Source of the DNA: Rhipidocladum racemiflorum
Lineage: Eukaryota; Streptophyta; Magnoliopsida; Poales; Poaceae
Reading direction: 5' to 3'
Assembly: GCA_036346355.1 (NCBI GenBank)
Contig: CM070591.1
Coordinates: 35,434,392-35,498,391, forward strand
Length of the DNA stretch: 64,000 bases
The notes beneath the pieces were generated by a model. The model was not told the DNA's origin, searched no databases, and saw only the letters and a list, made by a program, of their open reading frames with translations. Position 1 is the first letter of the stretch. Every line of letters begins with the position of its first letter. The position numbers and the translations under genes were made by a program. Below are positions 47,056 to 57,620 of this stretch, one piece after another.

Positions 47056-47534
47056 CATAGTGTTAAACTCAAGAAAAGAAGGTTGACATCTCTAATATTT
47101 TTCGGAATGTGTATTATTACCCGGTTAACACATAGAGTATTAAACTTGACAAAAGGAGGTTAGCCGGGTAATAATAAAGTGTTAACCAAATTCGTCAAAA
47201 GAAATATGTGTCCAGGTCCTTTCTCTGTTTTTTGCCGAAAAAAATATTTTCATCAACAGATATATGTGTACAGCTCTGTCTCTAGATTTTTTTTCCCAAC
47301 TCGATCCCTCATATTTTTCGAAAAATCTATGTGTTCATCAAGTAATAATACATGTTTCGAAAAATATTAGAGATCGAGTTGGGAAAAAAATGTAGAGCTT
47401 AGAGATTGAGTTGGAAAAAAAATCCTAGAGATAAAGCTGTACACATATTTCTGTCTATGTGTTAGCCGGGTAATAATAAAGTGTTAAACAAATTCGTCAA
47501 AAGAAATATGTGTGCAACTCTCTCTCTCTCTCTC
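47056..47534. repeat. Dispersed repeat R, copy 3, with foldback structure
   Basis: Begins CATAGTGTTAAACTC. About 47264-47330 and 47378-47455 are inverted copies of each other (ATATGTGTACAGCTCTGTCT against AAGCTGTACACATATTTCTG, with CCCAACTCGAT against ATCGAGTTGGG between), so it can fold back. It ends in a CT run where the next LTR is inserted. Confidence 0.75.
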
Positions 47535-50500
47535 TCTAACACCCCAATTTTTGCTTTTCATAAGTTTGAATGTTATTTTGCACTTTTGTGAATTTTTGGA
47601 ATTTTCTGGAATTTATTTGGATTTAATTTGAATTTATTCCCTTTTGAAATCATTAAAGAATTAAAAGTTTTAAATAAATTTTTGTTGGAAATATTTTATT
47701 TGAGTCCAAAATGTCTCAAAGTAATTTTCCAGAATTTTTCTGAAAATTTTCTGATTATTTTGCTATTTTCTTGAAATAATTGAATTTCTAAAAATTATTT
47801 CAATTATTTAATCGCTGGAAAACCCTAATGGGTTAGTACTGTTCCTCCGACCGAGCCGAACCCGAGTCAGACTCAACTCCGACCCGGACCCAAAGCCCTA
47901 GCCGTGTGAACCGTTGGATCACGATCCAACGGCCACGTTAGTGCCACGTCGCCCGCGAGTGACCGAGCGGGTGCGCTGCGCCAGATTGAATCGGAGCCAT
48001 AGATCAGGACACGTGTACGGCCCCCGTGCATTGTGTTCGTTCCGATTTCCCCGGCGAGTATGTTCGTCTCCGCCGCCGCGTTGGATTCGGAGAACTCGTC
48101 TATTTAGCTCACGGATCGGTCCCCAAGGTTCGCCTTTCCGAGCTGAGCTCGTTGCCCTAATCCACTCCCTCCAAGGAACCCTAGCGCCGCCACGATTCCT
48201 CGCCAAAGTTCCCTTGCGCCGCCGCGGTTCTTCGCACGTTTTGTCGCCGTTGAGACACCTTTCGCCGCTTGGACCTCAGATCCGGAACCGCCGGGTCAGG
48301 ACGCTTCGGGTGGGAGGTCTCACTTCGCCGGGACCGCGTGGAAACGCCGTTGGCCGGGTCGTCTTCCTTCTCTCCGGCCGAACCGCTCCGCCGCGCCGCT
48401 ATCAGCCTCGCGAAGCTTCATCGCCGTTCGATCTTCATCCAACGGCCACGGTGAGTCCACGTCGCTTGACCCCCGTAGAAACCCAGATTAGATCTCAGTC
48501 GTTAGATCTTAATCGTGCGGCGTGGATTAGATCCAGTGCCACGGTTAGATCTATTTGCAACCATTGGATCTAGATCCAACGGCTTAGATTAAGCCACGTA
48601 ACCGTAAAACCGCACCGTGCTTAGACTAGATCTAGACCGTTAGATCAAGATCGTACGGTTGAAAGTAATCCACGTTGTAGCGTTAGATGCAACCCCCGCC
48701 GTTGGATCTCCATCGAACGGCGAGGATCAAGCCACGCGTCGCCGCCCAGGACACGCCACGTCGCCCCTGACGCGGTGAAAACCCGATCGGATCTGGACCG
48801 TCCGATCTAGATCATGCGGCCCAGATCAACCGCGTTATCCGAAACGCGCGAGATCCATATCCAATCCGCGCCGTTGATTTTCAAATCAATGGCCGAGATC
48901 GTGCCACGTGTGCGGGAAGCCGGACCGGTGTGGTCAGCACGGGCGCACCGGTCGCCGCTGACGTCACGCGTGACGTCAGCGTGGGCCCGCGTGTCAGTGA
49001 CCGCACCAACTGCACCACGACGTCATCCGTGACGTCACGCTGACGTCACGATGGGGCCCACGTGTCAGTACCAAGAGGCCGAGGCGTGGTGACGTCACGC
49101 TGACGTCACCCGAGGGGTCCCACATGTTAGTGAGACATGTCCCCGTGGGCCGGGTCCACGGTGGACCGAGCCGTGCCGTGCGCCGGGTCCATGGACCCGA
49201 GGCGACATGGCGGGTCCCGATTAGTCCACGTGTCCTGCTGACGCAATAAATGGATTTTCCAATAGAAAAATAAATGAATTAATTCGGTTTATTGATTTAT
49301 TTGAATTTTCAAACTTCAAACGCTTATAACTTTTGCATTTCAACTCCGATTTGAGTGATTCCAATTTCTAAATTTTTATAAAATTGAGATCTACTCAAAT
49401 ATGAATTTTAATTATTTTTTGGACTTGAATATTTCTCTGTTTGTATTTATTTAATAGTTTTTTTAAACTTTAAACAATTATAACTTTTGCATTTTAACTC
49501 CAATTTGGGCGATTCCAATTTCTAAAAATTCGTAAAATTATGCTCTTTCTGTTTATGGACTTTATATGAATTTTTGAGCTATGTGTATGTGCTGTTTTAT
49601 TTATTATTGCTATTTGCACGCATTACGAGTAGACGTTGAAGTACCCGAGGGCTTCGAAGGTGAAGTGTTGACCTAGGAGCCAGCTCAAGACCAAGATCAA
49701 GTGCTTTTTGAAGGCAAGTTGTGCTTTGACCATATTGATCCCATTTTTGAAATTAATTTGATTTAAATTATTGCATGCTAATTTAATTAGGAATTGTTTT
49801 AATTATTTCTGGGAATTAGATAAATACCAAATTGCAGTATGACACCTTGACTATTTAATTATGTGCCATAAACCCTTGTCACCCTAGTTGTGGATTATTT
49901 AGTTGGACATTATTGAATAACCAACATGGGTATTTATACCGTTGTAGTATATTGCTTAGACCTGCCACGTAGTCACAACATGATTTTGGATAACTACATG
50001 TTAACTTTGACTTAATGACATATGGAACATATTTTTGAGAAGTGTCATGTGTTATTGATGTTGTTATCGATGGCACATGGTGCATGGTAATCAACTGGGG
50101 TTTGATAAATAGATTTGGACCGGGGCATGTGGCAAGAATGATCGGGGGGGCAGTTGTGGCACCGGGAACGTTGATTTGGTTCTTCGGGTAGTCTTGCCCT
50201 GGTCACCCTAAGGACTTAACCTTGCAAGCATTTGAACTGAGTCAAACGTGCAACCACATGTCTGTAATGGGACGGACATAGTTGATTAAGTTGCTAATAA
50301 CGTACCTGTGGGACCTCGGGGTGTCAACTATACCTTTTGTGTAGTTGTACGGGGGAGCGTACCGGAGTTGCGGCCAGGTACCCATCTAACGGTTGATTGG
50401 CCTAAACTTCGCCTTCGCTAAGGGAAGGGTTAGTGTGCAATAACCGGGGAGGCCCACTTGTGCTGTTAGAAGTTTCCGAAAGACTTTGTTACGAACACTC

Positions 50501-51248
50501 GCCTTTTGTGGTGTTTGGCTGTATCTTGTGGGTATAGTGCATAACCTCTGCAGAGTGTAAAATCTATTCGAATAGCCGTGTCTGCGGCATTGGACATTGC
50601 TCGGGAATTACAGTCAAGGGTTAGACTTTCATAAAAATGACTCGATTTTGGAAGAATGGTTGGTTGAAATGATGAATTGGACCTAGGATTGGGATTTGCT
50701 TTATTTATGAGATCATTGTGAAAAGTACTCTATTCATTATCGTTTTACCGCTTTGCAATCTATTATTGTATTTACTCATGCTACATTACTGCAAATGAAC
50801 TGGTTAGCCTATCCTTTGTACTAAGCCATGCATGTAGAATATTAGCTTGCATTCTGTGCATGACTTGCTCAGTACCAAGTACTCACCCTTGCCACAATAC
50901 AACATCAGTTGAAGAAGAGTAGACGCCAGCTTTGGAGGAAGAGTACCAGGAGGAGCCGTCAAACTAGGGAGCAAGCCCAGTCAGTTGCCTGTAGTATACT
51001 GGAGGGTGCCACGAAATCTACCTTATTCCGCTGCAGTTATTTCTCTCTTAATAAATCTTCGCCCTGCGAGGCGTATCTTTGTAACTTGACCATAAGGTCG
51101 AGCAACCAGTTGGTTACTATAATTAAAATACTTTCTTTTTCTTTGAGTATAATTGTGATATTTACCGATGTTGAGACTGTGTGCACTAGCGTGATCCTGG
51201 ACTGGTGCTGAATACACAGAGAGTTCGGATTTGCAAATTCGGGTCCCG

Positions 51249-51251
<3 letters not shown>
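47535..51251 (+). repeat. Family B LTR copy 3, 3,717 bp, probable solo LTR
   Basis: It is the same sequence family as 41,625-45,254 in the other orientation. The ends have decayed (TCTAACACCCC for TGTAACACCCC; CGGGTCCCGATA for ...GACA). CT-rich sequence on both sides is compatible with a CTCTC duplication but cannot be proved in a microsatellite. AATAAA at 51050-51055 could be the poly(A) signal. No retroelement interior adjoins it. Confidence 0.8.
48100..50967 (+). pseudogene. LTR-embedded spliced gene, family B copy 3 (TATA 48100, donor 48451, exons 49630-49713 and 50909-50967)
   Basis: In order: TATA-like CTATTTAGC, a GC-rich first exon ending CCACG^GTGAGT (donor 48451), middle exon 49630-49713 after ATTACGAG (84 nt, DVEVPEGFEGEVLT, then TAG at a Gln position), GC donor GAAG^GCAAGT (49714), last exon 50909-50967 after ACATCAG (59 nt, with an internal TAG after VEEE, and final TAG). 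Two nonsense changes make this copy dead. Over the 27 codons of the middle exon it differs from copy 1 at 13 bases: 11 are third positions and 9 are silent. That is the pattern left by past selection on the protein. The family is unknown. Confidence 0.45.

Positions 51252-51287
<36 letters not shown>
51252..51287. repeat. (CT)n microsatellite, 36 bp
   Basis: A pure CT run next to the right end of the family B LTR. A shorter CT run (47518-47537) lies at the left end, so the LTR probably split one microsatellite. Confidence 0.9.
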
Positions 51288-51291
<4 letters not shown>

Positions 51292-51604
51292 GTAACTCGA
51301 TTTCTGATATTTTTTGAAATAAGAAATATATGTATATAGCTGTATCCCTATAGTTTTTTTTGCAATTCGATTTATAATATTTTTCGGAAAATGTATTATT
51401 CACCGGTGAACGTATATAGTGTTAAGATCGCTCCGAAAAAAATATGTTTAGGTCCTCCTGTAGTCTTTTTTTATGGAACAAACAGAGTAAATTTTACATG
51501 GTGCGGCGTGCACCGCACATTCTGCCTAGTAATTAATGATAGCTGTATGAACAAGAGAGCCTTCAGCTTGCATTGGTCCACAACGTTCGCTTCTAAAAAG
51601 TATA
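51288..51604. repeat. Dispersed repeat R, copy 4, and adjoining duplicated segment
   Basis: TTTTTGTAACTCGATTTCTG through GGTCCTCCTGTAGTC continues repeat R. From 51,530 (AATTAATGATAGCTG...ACAAGAGAGCCTTCAGC) the sequence is repeated at about 53,880-53,930. Confidence 0.6.
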
Positions 51605-51845
51605 CTCTCTATGTCCCGTAATGTAAGTCTGAATCGGTGTTCTACATCTAAGTTCATTGAAAGAAAAATTGTAGTTATTGCAATTTTACTCTCTATACCC
51701 TACTTTAATATAAGAAAAAATGGTTGAGTAGTTATAGTATGATATTTAATAGTTATAGATGGATGGTTCTATAATAACTTTTTCTTAGATTTAATGTTTT
51801 TTTTAGTCCATGTGCGGTTTGGACTTATAGCATGGACAATGGGAG
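51605..51845. mobile_element. Stowaway-like MITE, 241 bp
   Basis: The ends are CTCTCTATGTCCCGTAATGT and, inverted, CTCCCATTGTCCATGCTATA. They are related to the CTCCCTCCGTCCC ends of grass Stowaway (Tc1/mariner) MITEs, and TA dinucleotides flank both sides. It does not code for protein. Confidence 0.65.
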
Positions 51846-51847
51846 TA

Positions 51848-52620
51848 ATGCTTTGAGAAAATGTAAAAAAACCCACCGATTTAGTGTTCCTCCTCTCAGC
51901 TCTCACACAAACTGCTAAGAAATATATTTATCGTGTTCCTAAACAACATCCCAACGAACTCATTTCCATCATAAACCATCGATATAGCTATTAATTATGT
52001 TGTTAAGAGATACTATATATTTTCCATATTAATAAGAAAATTTTAAGCAGTTATATATTTTGCAACAATTATATAAGTTATACAACTACGTTTTCAATCA
52101 TGAGAAAAAGTAGTATAATAAACACCACTTTATTTTCAAATATAAACATATATCAATTGTAGTATCTAGCCCTATAGATATGTGATAAATTTGCCTAGTT
52201 ATGTACATTATTTAAGAGAAATATATTGTGGGCATAGCAAGTGGTAGATCCAAAAAATTTACCCTACAGGGTCAAATATCGCTACTATATATTTTAGTGG
52301 GGGTCATGCCTACAAATTTATGTGGATTTACATGCAATTTTAATAGATATAAGGGCATTCTGCTAAAAAGTTGTGGCAAATGATCACACCACAGTTAGTC
52401 CAGTTTGGAAATAAATCCTATGAGACCTTCTCACTTGAGCGTCTAATAAGGATCTAAAGATCACGAGGTCTCAAGATTTCCTTCTGGTCCATTACCCCTT
52501 CATTGATATTACAGCGCGAACTTACTTTTGATTATTATACAACTCAATATGATATTAAAGTTAAGAGGTCGTGAGTTTAAAATCTAGCTAATGAAACTTC
52601 AGAAATATTACAGCCCACTT
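51848..52620. other. AT-rich sequence, no gene seen
   Basis: No convincing ORF. The minus strand was searched for later exons of the acid phosphatase gene at 52,869-53,070 (for example a GDNFYDNG block) and none was seen. Confidence 0.5.
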
Positions 52621-52868
52621 CTACTTCACTTCACGTGCCAGCCTCGTGGAGCCAGACAGCTGAAGAAGTGTTAAAGTATATATTGCCTGTATATCTTTAC
52701 CAAACTTAAATTTCAGGTGAATCAAGTGGTGCACACAACTCGATATATCACGCCTATTATAGCTTTCCCGATGCATTTCTTTCGAAAAAAGCGGTGTTCT
52801 TTTTCCTTCTTTATAGCCGGGTGATCGATGATAACCAAGCACAAGAGCATGAGCGGTGAAAATTATAC

Positions 52869-53070
52869 CTGAGCGGCAACAACGGTCTGGTTGCACTCCC
52901 CACGCCGCCCCCAGTCCCCTACGGCGAGGACAGTCAGTGGCCCGTCGTCCTTGGGCGCGTGATCCACTCGCGTCAGCTCGGCCGCCGCCAGTGCGAGCAT
53001 CATTCATCATCGCCGCTACGACGACGGCGATCGGAGCCATGATTACTGAGCGGCCTCGGGGCAACACCAT
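52869..53070 (-). pseudogene. Purple acid phosphatase, first exon only
   Basis: The minus strand encodes HAPKDDGPLTVLAVGDWGRR followed by GECNQTVVAAQ, ending at a GT donor (52869/52868). GDWGRRG...NQT...AAQM is the N-terminal signature of the small plant purple acid phosphatases (PAP17/TRAP type); the Asp of GDxG binds the metal centre. ATGs at 53070 and 53040 open a signal-peptide-like start (MAPIAVVVAAMM), but this frame is one base out from the catalytic frame. An extra A in an ATG repeat near 53,005 explains it. ATGs at 53003 and 53000 are in the correct frame and could give a shorter start. No further exon is found downstream, so it is probably a truncated gene piece. The enzyme would be a secreted phosphomonoesterase. 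Confidence 0.65.
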
Positions 53071-53155
53071 GGTCGGCAACGTACTCCGATCGCTCTGAGT
53101 AGAGGAGGAGCTAGCTAGTTGGCGGTGACTCCAGACGAGGAGGGCGCGCGTGCGT

Positions 53156-53166
53156 GTATTTATACC
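53156..53166 (-). promoter_or_regulatory. TATA box of the acid phosphatase exon
   Basis: The minus strand reads GGTATAAATAC, 86 bp before the first ATG (53070), with a leader containing GCTAGCTAGCTCCTCC. Promoter and first exon are preserved together. Confidence 0.55.
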
Positions 53167-53170
53167 ATAG

Positions 53171-54299
53171 CACGGCAGGGAGGAGCTACTATTTGTACTA
53201 TTATATATACAATCTATTAGTTGCACGAAGGTTATTACAGACGACTATATAGACAACTCATTGTATAAGTTATCTTTAAATTGTATAGATGATGTAGAAG
53301 TATATTATAGACTGTTGTCTATACCACTGTGCATGCCCTTAGTAGTTGGGAAAACCAATGATTAATTGGTTCATCGACTCAATTTGAACTCATAACTGCT
53401 TCAAAAAGAAAAAGAGTGACCGTACCTAACAGACATAAGAGATAATAAACGTCGACCCCTCTAGCCTTCGGCTACTTATGTAAAGAAACAATCACCCAAG
53501 CATGATCAATGCACCAAACATGTGCATTGATCACTAGTTCACTGATGCTAACTGGCCTCAAAGCATCCGCCTTAAAAAAAAAGCGCCAATGACTCATATT
53601 TCTACAATTAAAAGGAGTCTCTGAGGTCAACCAATTGCTAGTCTGATGGTATCATACTCTCGTCGTGTGGCTAAAGGCCATGGTTTAAACTGTACCAGCA
53701 AATACTTTAGGTTAGTTTATAATAGATTTTTCGATGTTTGATCATATGATCTTTCAATTCCTGAGCTTTAAGGACATCTGTGTTAACGACTTGCATAGCC
53801 TTGAGAAAAGCGTTAAAATGGATGTGTTGTAGATTTTTTTCGATATTCGATTATGCATGGTGTTCCGGTTGCTGAGCCTTAATTAATGATAGCTGGCTGT
53901 ATGAACAAGAGAGCTTTCAGCATGCTTCGCTTCCAAGAGTAAGTAAAGTAGTAAAGTCCACTATAAGCTAATAGTAACATAAAAACCAACTTGTGTAATA
54001 ACTATCTCTAAAAGTTATTTCTAGATGTGTTATGCAATAACACATCTACTTACTTTCTCTTGTACATAAAAATTAAATCTAATTATGCTCTTAGGCAAAG
54101 CTGACTCTTAAATAATAGCCATCTCACTTTTCTCTCCTCTTTTCTTACTTTTTCACATAGACCAAAGCTAATGTGTACAGGTTAAGAGCCAGCTCTCTTC
54201 TCTCTCCTGTTTTCTCACTCTTTTATATAGACTAAAGCTGATGTGCACAAGTTAAAAGCTAGTTAAGGTGGCCTAATTGTATATGCCCTAAAAAGTATA
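53171..54299. other. Unassigned sequence with short duplications, no gene seen
   Basis: It contains the second copy of AATTAATGATAGCTGGCTGT...ACAAGAGAGCTTTCAGC (about 53,880-53,930). It also has two copies of an approximately 75-bp block (ACTTTTTCACATAGACCAAAGC at 54,148 and ACTCTTTTATATAGACTAAAGC at 54,217). Confidence 0.5.
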
Positions 54300-54880
54300 C
54301 TCTCTATATCCCGTGATATAAGTCCCTGTTGTTAAGAAACGGTGTCCTACAAGATATTCAAGTTCATTGAAAGAAAAAACTTTAGTTATTGCAATTTTGC
54401 ACTCTATAGCCTGCTTTAAGAGCATCTCCAGCAAAGGCCCCTAAAACAGGGTCCCTATTTTGGATTTAGGGACTCCCTCTATTTTTAGGGCCCTGTTTTC
54501 AGAGCAAAGTCCAGCAATAGCCCCTATTTTACTTTTTCAAAACATGATAAATTTTCAAAGGCTCTCATGTATTTCCCTATCTTCAATAATAGGGGTTATA
54601 CTAGTGTCCCTGGGATTTGGGGTTGAAGAGGCAAATTTAAAGGCCTCCTAATTTTAAGGGCTTGAGCTGGAGTTCCCTGAGAATTGCGGCTGAGGAGGCA
54701 AATTTAGAGGCCTCCTAATTTTAAGGGCTTGAGTTGGGGTCCTGCTAGATCTATATTTTTTTTACTACACTCCCTATTTTAAGGTTTAAGGGCTGGTTTA
54801 GGGGCTCTGCTGGAGATGCTCTAATATAAGAAAAAATGGTTGAGTAGTTATAGTATGATATTTAATAGGCATATGGATAG
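54300..54880. mobile_element. Second Stowaway-like copy, interrupted and without a clear right end
   Basis: CTCTCTATATCCCGTGATAT and the following AAGTTCATTGAAAGAAAAA match the MITE at 51605. The match resumes after the inserted MITE with AATATAAGAAAAAATGGTTG. The right terminal repeat is not recognisable. Confidence 0.65.
54420..54821. mobile_element. Tourist-like (PIF/Harbinger) MITE, 402 bp
   Basis: Terminal inverted repeats GAGCATCTCCAGCA / TGCTGGAGATGCTC, with the 3-bp target copy TAA on both sides (54417-54419, 54822-54824), typical of Tourist MITEs. The same position at about 51,710 (CTACTTTAATATAAG) is unoccupied, which confirms the borders. Confidence 0.88.
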
Positions 54881-55120
54881 TCCAATAATATAAATTAGTG
54901 ATTAGAACTGTGTTTTGATACTATATCGATATTCAAAATAGTAACTATTTATGATCGAACGAAATACAAACTAATGTTTCAGAGTGGCTTTGGTATACCC
55001 TTGACATTAACTGCTTTGAGATGAGAAACAATTGTCGCAACTCTGATGGCGTCTACGTATGTATATTTTGAAATGGTAGAGCATATAAAGACATGATATA
55101 TTATCCTTGTACAAACAAAT
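54881..55120. other. Unassigned flank, no gene seen
   Basis: AT-rich sequence up to the left border of the chromovirus LTR. The five bases before the LTR are CAAAT, the predicted target copy. Confidence 0.5.
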
Positions 55121-55361
55121 TGTGACGGACCGCCTTTTCAGGGGTGCGTTTAAATCCCGGAATGACTACCCAGGAAGATTAGTCACCGGAAACCAAGTCG
55201 TTCATTGCCCGCAAACGAATGATTCAACTGTTTTTACATCACATAAGGCCTATCGGCCAGAGTTTTCACAGGAAGCGGCGAGCTTCAAAGTATATATTAC
55301 ATCACAAAAGTTAAACAGCGCAAAAGCAAAACTCCACAGGCGAGTCGAGCGAAGACTGAGA

Positions 55362-56774
55362 CTAGAACCACACTGTATCGCCGTCTACGATCTCTTGGAA
55401 GTCACCAACATCTTGATACTCTAAAATGGGTTAATTAAGCAAGGGTGAGTACTACAACGTACTCAACAAGCCACACAGTAAATCCTGATTATTATATGCA
55501 ACGGATAACAAGGATAGCCATATGTCTCATTTGTGTATGCAAGTTTTCATAAGATTTGACATTTCATTTGAAACATAAACCATAATCATAATAATAAACA
55601 GGGGGTTTCCAAAGTTATATACTTCCACACTTGTTCATTCAAAGATCTACTTGAGCTTTAGTTTCGGGATTCACCCCATTTTAACTTAGCTTCATTTACC
55701 GGAAGCACGGCGTATTCGAATACCATTTATTCCCTCTGCAGAGGTGTTCAGCTTTACCCACAAGATTCCACGATCGTTAATGCCAACTCGAGTTTAACAC
55801 GCAACTTAAATGCGTGCGGCCGGATCGAGGTTATCATAGCTTTTCGTTGGATCTTTCCCCTTTAGCCCCTATCCGGTAGAGTTTCGGTCCACATTAACCC
55901 GGGGTCCCCACTGGCCAGAGTGAAGTTCGCGATCCCGTTTACTGTGGACACCTACCGTTGTGAACCCGAAATGCCACAGTTTCCTCGTGCACACTTTCGT
56001 TTCACCCCCATAACTGCGGACCATCTCCCATACCGGGAAGGTAACCCTGCTCCCATAGGTATTCCGGGGAAAGTACAATGTACCGAGCTACGTTGAATCA
56101 AGCCAACGAAGTTGACCGGCCCAACCTGTGGTTGAACGATTTCTTAAGTTATTTACTTTTGCCCAAGGTTGTAAGTCCTTACTTGTCATAGACCAAACCA
56201 TTACATTCCACATCCCCTGGTATCCGCAGTACCATCATCCATCCATACCTTGGTATCAGTCCTCGGCAGGGATCGGACTAACACCCATCAGGTAGTTAGC
56301 CCAATCTTGTCCCCTGACCGCAACATTTCATAAACATTTCATATCTAAGTACATCGACATTTCATGTTTCCTTTTTAAAATGGTCTAATTAACTATAATA
56401 GAATACCTAGCCAAATAATGACAATATTGATGTTCTAGGGTTACAAAGGATTATTCGGATTTAATATTTGTCAAGGAAGTTCCATGAGCCTTTTTGGCAT
56501 TAACTAGCTATCATGTCATTCAAACATACCAACGTTGCGATATTTCAACATATAGTTCGGAAAATATGCGGTAGAAAAATAATTATGAATTATTCTTAGG
56601 AAACATTAGGTTCAACATGATCAATGGAGTATGGCTTGCCTTGCGGGGCGGAGGGGTTCCCTAGTTCAGTGTTGACGTAGTCGTACTCGGCGTCACGTTG
56701 ATCCGGCTCCGATTCCCAAGATCGCTTCCCCGCTCCTGCGTGCCTCCGGAGTTGGTACTGCTCGGTCGTCGGCT
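55362..56774 (-). CDS. LTR-embedded spliced ORF, family D (exons 56774-56640 and 55420-55362)
   Basis: The middle exon (135 nt) follows TTTACGCTAG and encodes EPTTEQYQLRRHAGAGKRSW, then ESEPDQRDAEYDY...NPSAPQ. It ends CAAG^GCAAGC, a GC-type donor. A 1,219-nt intron leads to acceptor CCATTTTAG and a 59-nt last exon, EYQDVGDFQEIVDGDTVWF and TAG. The join keeps the frame. A first exon would end TTCGTG^GTGAGC (57423/57422), downstream of a TATA-like box, and is open in the right phase, but I find no AUG. Exon order, phase, GC donor, intron length and last-exon length match family B, although the residues differ. It is unrecognised and acidic at its C-terminus. Both exons are uninterrupted. Confidence 0.45.
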
Positions 56775-57610
56775 CTAGCGTAAATAAACATCATAAGATA
56801 CACAATAAACAATAAATAATACAAAAAGAAAGAAGAGAAAAGAAAAGAGAAAAACCGAGAGAGAAAATAGGCCGAGAATGGGTCGGAGGGCATTTTGGGA
56901 ATTTTTGGAACTTGGTTTGGCGGAACGGAGGTCATTTTTGGACTCAGTGGCTCGAAACGGTTCGGAAAAGTATATTTGGGCCATTTTTGGGTTTCTTGGA
57001 ATTTTTGGGCATTTTTGGAGTATTAAAACGAATTAAAAAGGAATTTGGAAATTAAAATCGGAGAAAAAGAAAAGAAAAGGGCTACTGTTCATTGGGCCGC
57101 GCCAGAAATCGAGTTTGGCCCAGGCGACGCACGCTGCTGAAACGCCGCTGGGTCGGCCCAAACATGCTTGGCCAGTGCCGCTCGACAGTGGGCCTGCCAT
57201 GGAGAGAGGAGGAGGTTGGCGGCTGACGGGTGGGGCCAAGGCGAGGGGAGTGAGAGGGGAGCTGGCGGGTGGCCCCCGGGTGGCAGTGACACGGGAGGAG
57301 GGCGGCCGGAGCGGGGCGGCGCGAGGCCGAGGGGGTGCCGGAGGCGAGGAAGACGACGGGGCTTTTTGCGATTTAGGGCATGGGGTTTCACGGGACTAGG
57401 GGCAAATGCAAGAGGGGCTCACCACGAAGTTGGAGCACGGCTCGGGGGAGTCCAAGGGGCAGCGGAGAGGGCTGGCGGCGGTGTGTAACCGGAGTGGAGG
57501 GAGACGCTCGTCGAGGGGGCACAGGAGGGTATGGGAGTGCGAGTGAGAGAGGGGATTCGAGAGAGGGGGTGGAGACGAGCTTGGGAAGCCGTAAATGACG
57601 GCCGATTCGG

Positions 57611-57620
57611 GTTTAAATAG
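57611..57620 (-). promoter_or_regulatory. TATA-like box of the family D LTR
   Basis: The minus strand reads CTATTTAAAC in a GCCGG...CCGAATCGG context, 650 bp after the LTR start. A pyrimidine-rich leader follows (57,430-57,590). Confidence 0.55.

Noticed and set aside
47914..48573. A 219-codon open frame in family B LTR copy 3
   Set aside because: It covers the promoter and the splice donor region, is Arg/Pro-rich, and its frame differs from copy 2. It is best seen as leader or first exon, not a separate gene.
51252..51287. CT arrays as CRISPR-like or regulatory repeats
   Set aside because: Simple dinucleotide microsatellites in a plant retrotransposon setting; no spacers.
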